Assembly: GCA_002839245.1 (NCBI GenBank)
Contig: PGXR01000034.1
Coordinates: 1 to 16,506 of the forward strand
Origin: Spirochaetae bacterium HGW-Spirochaetae-7
GTDB lineage: Bacteria > Spirochaetota > Spirochaetia > Treponematales > UBA12059
DNA length: 16,506 nt
Direction: 5' to 3'
Shown: piece by piece, positions 11,502 to 16,506 of the stretch
How positions within the stretch are numbered: position 1 is the stretch's first letter
Layout of the letters: each line of letters starts with the position of its first letter
The notes under the pieces: model-generated
What the model saw: only the letters and a program-made list of their open reading frames with translations
Databases searched by the model: none
What the model was told of the DNA's origin: nothing
Program-made: the position numbers and the translations under genes

Positions 11502-14500
11502 GCAGGTGCCGTTGCGGACGAGGGTCAGGTGGCCGCAGACGGGGCAGGGGTCGCCCTCGTAGCCTTTCATCCTGGCCTTTTTCGAGTCGTCCTTGGGCTT
11601 CGACGCCAGTTGCGCCGGCGCGGCACGTTCCTCGGTCTCCTGTGTCTTGCGTTCTGTCTCACGCTTGGCCTTGCCGTTCTGGGTGTTCGTGGCGTTCAGG
11701 TCCTCGGGCTTGACCTGGCCGAGGTCGAAACGGTCCTGGTACGAAATGGCGAGGTCCCGGAAAACGTAGTCGAGGACGCTCGTCGCCATCTTGATGTACT
11801 CGTGGCCCTGCACCATGCCGTTAGGCTCGAAGCGGCTGAAGGTAAAGGCGTCGACGTATTCGTCCAGGGGTACGCCGTACTGCATGCCGAGCGATACGGC
11901 GATTGCGAAGGAGTTGAGGAGGCTCCTGAACGCCGCGCCTTCCTTGTGCATGTCGAGGAATATTTCGCCGAGGCGGCCGTCATCGTACTCGCCAGTGCGG
12001 AGGAACACCGAGTGGCCACCTATCTTGGCCTTCTGCGTATACCCCGAGCGCCGGTTGGGCAGGGAATGCCTCGCGCTGTCGAAGGCGGCCGGCGCCGCCG
12101 GCTGGAACGGGGCCGCGGCGGCGGGCGGTTCGGCCAGCAGCGCGACGAGGCCCTCGGCCAGCGGGTTGGCGTTGGCCGCGATCGATGACAGCGGCTGGGA
12201 CAGCTTCGATCCGTCGCGGTACAGCGCGATCGACTTGAGCATGCTCTTCCAGGCGGTCATGTAGGCGCCCTTGACGTCCTCGAAGCTCGCCGAGTCGGGC
12301 ATGTTGATGGTTTTGGAAATGGCGCCCGAGACGAACGGCTGCGTGGCGGCCATCATCGCGATGTGCGCCTGCCAGGCGATCGATCGCGTGGCGTTACGGC
12401 CGGAGGGGGTCGCGGTATCGAACACCGCGTAGTGCGCTTTCTTGACGTGCGGCGCGCCTTCGATGCCCATCGATCCGCAGGCATGGACCTCGGCTTCCGC
12501 TATTTCCGCAGCGCTGAAGCCGAGGAAGGCCAGCAGGTCGAATCCAGGTTCGCTCCTGATCGCGGCAACGGCGCCGACGGCATCGTAGGCTTCCGCGCCG
12601 AGCGTGTAGGGGTTGAAGGCGGCGTCCAGGCCCATCGCGTCCTTGAGTGCCTTCTCGGCCTTGGCGAGCGCGGCTTCGGGGATGCCTTTTCCCCTGAGCA
12701 CTTCGAGCGGCACGCCGGGCGAACCGTCGAGCGAGCCGCGGCCGACCATGTACAGCCGTACGTCCTCGATCTGCTTCTCGGTGTAGCCGAGCGCGCGCAG
12801 GGCGGGCGGTATCGAGTTGTTGACAATCTTGAAGTAGCCGCCGCCGGCCAGTTTCTTGAACTTGACCAGCGCGAAGTCGGGTTCGATGCCCGTGGTGTCG
12901 CAGTCCATGAGGAGTCCTATGGTGCCGGTCGGTGCGATGGCCGTCACCTGGGCGTTCCTGTAGCCGTTGGCCTCGCCGATGGACATGGCGTCGTCCCAGG
13001 CTGCCTTCGCGTGCGCCACGAGGGCCTGGGGCAGCTTGCCCGCGTCAAGCCCATGAGGGGTCACTGACAGCCCCTCGTACTCGCTAGCCTCGGCGTCGTA
13101 GGCGGCACGCCGATGGTTTCGTACTACCTTGAGCATTGCGTCGGCATTGGCTCCGTATCTGGAGAAAGGCCCGAACTCTGCGGCCATCCGCGCCGAGTGG
13201 GCGTATGCCTCGCCGGTCATGATGGCCGACAGGGCGGCGGCCGTGGCGCGGCCTTCGTCCGAATCGTAGGGCTGGCCCATCAGCATGAGGAGGGTCCCCA
13301 GGTTGGCGTAACCCAACCCCAACGTCCGGTAATCGTGGCTCCTGCGCGCTATCTCCTTTGACGGGAATTGCGCCATGGCTACCGAAATCTCGAGCGTCAG
13401 CGTCCATAGCCTGATCGCGTGCCTGTAGAGGTCGGCGTCGAAGGCGCGCGTCTTGTCGTCGTAGAAGGCTGTCAGGTTGAGCGATGCCAGGTTGCATGCG
13501 GTATCGTCGAGGAACATGTACTCGGAGCAGGGGTTGGAACCGCGTATCGCTCCGTCGGCGGGGCAGGTATGCCAGTCGTTGACGGTGGTGTGGAACTGCA
13601 GTCCTGGATCGGCGCATTGCCAGGCGGACTTCGCGATCCTGTCCCAGAGCGACCGCGCCTTGATGGTGCGCATCGTCTTGCCGCCTATCCTCATGGTCAG
13701 CGCCCAGTCCTTGTTCCTGACGACGGCTTCCATGAATTCGTTCGTCACGCGTATCGAATTGTTTGACGACTGGCCGGAGACGGTATTGTACGCCTCGCCT
13801 TCCCAGTTGGCGTCGAATACCGGTCCGTCGATGTCAGGATCGCCGTCGGCGATGCGCCGCAGGAGCTGGTAGACGTAGGCGCCGGGAACGCCCGCGTCGA
13901 GGGTCTCCTTGGCCGCGGCTCGCAGGTACGGATTGTCGTCGAGGGACAGCCGGTCCCCGACGGGTACGTCGGCCCGCGCGGCGGCGTCGCGGAGCGCCGT
14001 GGAGTAGCGCTTGAGGGCGCGGCTGCCGGTGACCAGGCTCGCGACCTTGAACTCCTCGCCTGCCTTCCAGTCGACGAACGTCTCGATGTCTGGATGGTCG
14101 GCGTCGAGGATGACCATCTTCGCGGCGCGGCGCGTGGTGCCGCCCGACTTGATGGCGGCCGCCGAACGGTCCGCTATCTTGAGGAACGACAGGAGCCCGC
14201 TCGATACGCCGCCGCCCGACAGCGGCTCCATGGCGCCGCGTATCTTGGAGAAATTCGAGCCGGTGCCCGATCCGTACTTGAAGAGCCTGGCCTCGCGTTC
14301 GACCAGGTCCATGATGCCGCCTTCGTTGACCAGGTTGTCCTCGATATTGAGGATGAAGCAGGCGTGCGGCTGGGGACGCTCGTAGGCGCTCGTCGACGCG
14401 ACGACCTCGCCCGATGCCGGATCCACGTAGAAGTGGCCCTGTGCCGGTCCTTCCAGTTTGTAGACGGAGTGCAGGCCGGTATTGAACCACTGGGGGCTGT

Positions 14501-14927
14501 TTGGCGCACCTATCTGCATGGCGAGCATGTGGCATGTCTCGTCGTAGTAGGCCTTCTCGTCGTCCTCGGAATCGAAATAGCCCGATTCCTTGCCCCAAGC
14601 GAGCCAGGTATAGGCCAGCCGGTGGAATACCTGCCTGGCATCGTGTTCTGAACCGGGCTTGGGTGACGCCCCGGCGAGCGTCTGCTGCGCCGCCGGTACC
14701 CAGGACTTCCACGCGTCCGCCTTCTCGGCCGGGACCCCGGCCTTGCGGAAGTATTTCTGCGCGATAATGTCGGTAGCTATCTGGCTCCAGGTGGAAGGAA
14801 CGATGACGCCGTCCATCCTGAACACGGCGCGGCCGTCGGGATCCCGAATTTCAGAGATGCGGCGCTCCCACGCGATGCCATCGTACGGACCCTTGCCAGC
14901 TGTCGTGAAGCGGCGCTCGATTTTCAT
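11460..14927 (-). CDS. nrdJ: Class II (vitamin B12-dependent) ribonucleoside-diphosphate reductase
   Basis: A 1155-residue adenosylcobalamin-dependent reductase that makes deoxyribonucleotides without oxygen or an iron-radical subunit. Landmarks: N-terminal W-S-Q-I-A-T-D-I-I-A-Q-K-Y-F-R; C190 in H-A-C-F; active-site loop N465-P-C467-S-E469; C478 in T-A-C-N-L-A-S-L-N-L, the redox partner of C190; and a C-terminal TSCPD-like domain (around A-K-I-G-G-H-S-V-F). It ends in a cysteine-rich tail C1128-x2-C1131 ... C1142-x2-C1145-x2-C1148 ... C1154-S, which by family re-reduces the active site. ATG 14927 was chosen because GGAGG lies 5 bases upstream; the frame to 14954 runs through that site. The length is typical of long NrdJ. 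It is probably transcribed alone, with its own promoter. Confidence 0.96.
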   Translation of the reverse strand: MKIERRFTTAGKGPYDGIAWERRISEIRDPDGRAVFRMDGVIVPSTWSQIATDIIAQKYFRKAGVPAEKADAWKSWVPAAQQTLAGASPKPGSEHDARQVFHRLAYTWLAWGKESGYFDSEDDEKAYYDETCHMLAMQIGAPNSPQWFNTGLHSVYKLEGPAQGHFYVDPASGEVVASTSAYERPQPHACFILNIEDNLVNEGGIMDLVEREARLFKYGSGTGSNFSKIRGAMEPLSGGGVSSGLLSFLKIADRSAAAIKSGGTTRRAAKMVILDADHPDIETFVDWKAGEEFKVASLVTGSRALKRYSTALRDAAARADVPVGDRLSLDDNPYLRAAAKETLDAGVPGAYVYQLLRRIADGDPDIDGPVFDANWEGEAYNTVSGQSSNNSIRVTNEFMEAVVRNKDWALTMRIGGKTMRTIKARSLWDRIAKSAWQCADPGLQFHTTVNDWHTCPADGAIRGSNPCSEYMFLDDTACNLASLNLTAFYDDKTRAFDADLYRHAIRLWTLTLEISVAMAQFPSKEIARRSHDYRTLGLGYANLGTLLMLMGQPYDSDEGRATAAALSAIMTGEAYAHSARMAAEFGPFSRYGANADAMLKVVRNHRRAAYDAEASEYEGLSVTPHGLDAGKLPQALVAHAKAAWDDAMSIGEANGYRNAQVTAIAPTGTIGLLMDCDTTGIEPDFALVKFKKLAGGGYFKIVNNSIPPALRALGYTEKQIEDVRLYMVGRGSLDGSPGVPLEVLRGKGIPEAALAKAEKALKDAMGLDAAFNPYTLGAEAYDAVGAVAAIRSEPGFDLLAFLGFSAAEIAEAEVHACGSMGIEGAPHVKKAHYAVFDTATPSGRNATRSIAWQAHIAMMAATQPFVSGAISKTINMPDSASFEDVKGAYMTAWKSMLKSIALYRDGSKLSQPLSSIAANANPLAEGLVALLAEPPAAAAPFQPAAPAAFDSARHSLPNRRSGYTQKAKIGGHSVFLRTGEYDDGRLGEIFLDMHKEGAAFRSLLNSFAIAVSLGMQYGVPLDEYVDAFTFSRFEPNGMVQGHEYIKMATSVLDYVFRDLAISYQDRFDLGQVKPEDLNATNTQNGKAKRETERKTQETEERAAPAQLASKPKDDSKKARMKGYEGDPCPVCGHLTLVRNGTCLKCETCGSTTGCS

Positions 14928-14954
14928 CGTTTCCTCCAGTGAACATTTATGCAT

Positions 14955-14970
14955 ATACCACTTATGGTAT
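14955..14970. promoter_or_regulatory. Small palindrome in the nrdJ leader (candidate operator)
   Basis: ATACCA and TGGTAT are perfect inverted 6-mers separated by 4 bases. They sit immediately downstream of the predicted nrdJ -10 element, around the likely transcription start. The sequence does not match the NrdR box pattern (CWATATWTAG-like core), so any regulator is unknown. Confidence 0.35.
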
Positions 14971-14979
14971 GGCCAACCA

Positions 14980-15008
14980 AATATAGCGCAATGGAGTGTA
15001 CCTGTCCA
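14980..15008 (-). promoter_or_regulatory. Sigma-70-like promoter of nrdJ
   Basis: On the minus strand TGGACA (15008-15003), a 17-base spacer and TATATT (14985-14980) are each one base from consensus. The predicted leader to ATG 14927 is about 45-50 bases, too short to hold a full cobalamin riboswitch. Confidence 0.6.
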
Positions 15009-15093
15009 GTATGGAAAAATGACAGAAGGGGCCGCTGAAGTACGGTAATCCGGCTAACGGAGGATGATCGTCGGGCCGATACTCTAATCGAGT

Positions 15094-16506
15094 ATGGAAA
15101 CACTAGCGATCATCAACGCGACGCACGTCAATGAATTTGCCACCGTACCCTTCGCCGCGGGTCCGAGCGCGCTGGAACGCGTGCTCGCGCTGGTCCGGGC
15201 CACCCTCGGGGGTTCCGGCGGCGATTCAGTCAATGAAGGCATCCTCGTCCTCGGGACGTCCGCCGCCGCCGATCCTGGCGTGGCGATGGTCCGCGGGGAC
15301 GACTGGACGATGCGAGGCGTTCTCGCAGAGGCAGCAAGGTTCGCCGCGTCCAGGCGGGGCGCAGATACCGTCCTCTACCTGCAGGCCGACGCTCCCTTTA
15401 CGGACGCTGCGCTGACCGCACAGCTCCTGTTGCTGCACCGGCGTTACCGGGCCGAGTACACGTTCGCCGATGGCTATCCTCCGGGATTCGCGCCGGAGGT
15501 GCTCGCATCCAAGGCGTTGCCGAATCTCGTGGAACTGGCCGGCAGGTTCGACGCCCCGTCCGAGCGGGACGGCTTGTTCAAGGTCATCCAGAAGGACATC
15601 AACTCCTACGACATAGAGACGCAGCTATCGCCCGTCGACTTGCGCGGCTACCGCTTCTCGCCGGTGTGCGATTCGAGGCGCAACGCGCTTTCGGCCGAGC
15701 GGCTATGGGCCCTGGGCGCCAGGAGCGCCGAAGACGTGACGAGGCTGTTGCCCGCTCACCCCGAACTGTTGCGTACCGTACCTGCCTTCATGTGGGTGCA
15801 GGTCGTCGACGGATGCCCCCAGTCCTGTTCGTACTGCCCGTATCCAGCCATGGTCGGCGACCCTCGTGCCTTGCGATCTTCGATGCCCGTCGACCGGTTC
15901 GCCTCTATCATGGCGCAGGCGGAGAGCCTGTGCGATGACCTGGTCGTCGATGTATCGCTGTGGGGAGAACCGTCGCTGCATCCCGACTTCCGGGGGCTGG
16001 CCGATACCGTGCTCGCGCATCCGCGTTTTACGCTCGTTGTCGAGACGAGCGGACTGGGATGGGAGCCGGGCCTTGCCGAGGAGCTGGCCTCTGCCGCCGG
16101 CGCACGGATACAGTGGATTGTTTCGCTCGACGACGCGGACGCCGATGGCTACCTGGCTATCCGAGGCGACGGCTTCGATGCGGCCGCGGGTTTCGCTGAC
16201 CGTATGATGCGGGCGTCTCCAGGCAACGTGCACGCCCAGGCGGTGCGCATGAAGGACAACGAGGCAAGGCTTGAAATATTCTACCGCGCCTGGAAAAAGC
16301 GCGGCGAGCGGGTGATAATCCAGAAATACGACTCGTTCGCCGGCAGCCTGCCGGACAGGACGGTCGCCGCCCTCTCTCCGCTCGACCGCCTGCCGTGCAG
16401 GCACCTGGCGCGGGACATGGCCGTCATGCTCGATGGCGGCGTTCCGCCGTGCAAGCATTGCCTGGTCTCCGACCGAAAGAATTCGCGGCTGGCATACGCC
16501 CAGGTC
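15094..16506 (+). CDS. Spiro-SPASM family radical SAM protein (partial, C-terminus off window)
   Basis: 471 codons are open to the right edge. The first ~230 residues look like a sugar-nucleotidyltransferase-type fold (L-Q-A-D-A-P-F near 97-103). A radical-SAM core follows with C241-x3-C245-x2-C248, the site of the [4Fe-4S] cluster that cleaves S-adenosylmethionine. C435, C453 and C456 (C-K-H-C) begin a SPASM-type auxiliary-cluster region cut by the window end. This order matches the spiro-SPASM family, which as far as I know is found in spirochaetes; its substrate is not established. ATG 15094 is the first possible start, because TAA lies in frame at 15085. No ribosome site is visible, and a TCTAAT hexamer ends 5 bases before the ATG. 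The gene is divergent from nrdJ. Confidence 0.85.
   Translation, partial: METLAIINATHVNEFATVPFAAGPSALERVLALVRATLGGSGGDSVNEGILVLGTSAAADPGVAMVRGDDWTMRGVLAEAARFAASRRGADTVLYLQADAPFTDAALTAQLLLLHRRYRAEYTFADGYPPGFAPEVLASKALPNLVELAGRFDAPSERDGLFKVIQKDINSYDIETQLSPVDLRGYRFSPVCDSRRNALSAERLWALGARSAEDVTRLLPAHPELLRTVPAFMWVQVVDGCPQSCSYCPYPAMVGDPRALRSSMPVDRFASIMAQAESLCDDLVVDVSLWGEPSLHPDFRGLADTVLAHPRFTLVVETSGLGWEPGLAEELASAAGARIQWIVSLDDADADGYLAIRGDGFDAAAGFADRMMRASPGNVHAQAVRMKDNEARLEIFYRAWKKRGERVIIQKYDSFAGSLPDRTVAALSPLDRLPCRHLARDMAVMLDGGVPPCKHCLVSDRKNSRLAYAQV

Noticed and set aside
15703..16458. 251-codon open frame on the minus strand
   Set aside because: Antisense to the radical-SAM core with its C-x3-C-x2-C motif; no recognisable domain.
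1..16506. CRISPR arrays, tRNA or rRNA genes, insertion-sequence transposases
   Set aside because: Scanned by eye on both strands: no regularly spaced direct repeats, no cloverleaf-like segments and no transposase-like proteins.

Overview
The window is about 16.5 kb of GC-rich bacterial DNA (roughly 60% GC by eye). The best lineage marker is the last gene, a partial radical-SAM protein whose layout matches the spiro-SPASM family known from spirochaetes. A class II B12-dependent ribonucleotide reductase, a lone arginine deiminase and an MGDG-synthase-like glycosyltransferase fit an anaerobic or facultative free-living or host-associated spirochaete. I cannot name a genus.

Layout. (1) 1-3885, minus strand: a tight operon of an AAA ATPase, a YesM/LytS-type sensor kinase and a response regulator that runs off the left edge. 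(2) 4003-5375, plus strand: a glycolipid-type glycosyltransferase divergent from the ATPase, then a small 2[4Fe-4S] ferredoxin with its own promoter and a strong bidirectional terminator. (3) 5469-7985, minus strand: a periplasmic redox pair, a signal-bearing FAD reductase followed by a tetraheme c-type lipoprotein. (4) 8330-9782, plus strand: tatA-tatC-tatB, divergent from the redox pair across a 344-bp region with a strikingly AT-rich core. (5) 9987-14927, minus strand: arginine deiminase and nrdJ, with an intergenic region holding a second, diverged copy of the nrdJ 3' end. (6) 15094 to the right edge, plus strand: the spiro-SPASM gene.

How the genes fit together. Regions 3 and 4 look like one respiratory module. 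Electrons would pass through the membrane-anchored tetraheme lipoprotein to a periplasmic flavoprotein that needs folded export, and the Tat translocase lies next door. Three details stand out. The flavoprotein signal reads S-R-H-E-F-V-K instead of S-R-R-x-F-L-K. The adjacent TatC lacks the glutamates aligned with E. coli E103, E170 and E227. The flavoprotein also lacks the catalytic arginine and other dicarboxylate-binding residues of fumarate reductases, so its acceptor is unknown.

The second unusual spot is the 3' flank of nrdJ (11325-11501). The last ten codons and stop recur 135 bp downstream, with seven differences that are all synonymous third-position changes, and there is also a 14-bp inverted copy of a nearby segment. 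This looks like a scar of gene displacement or recombination.
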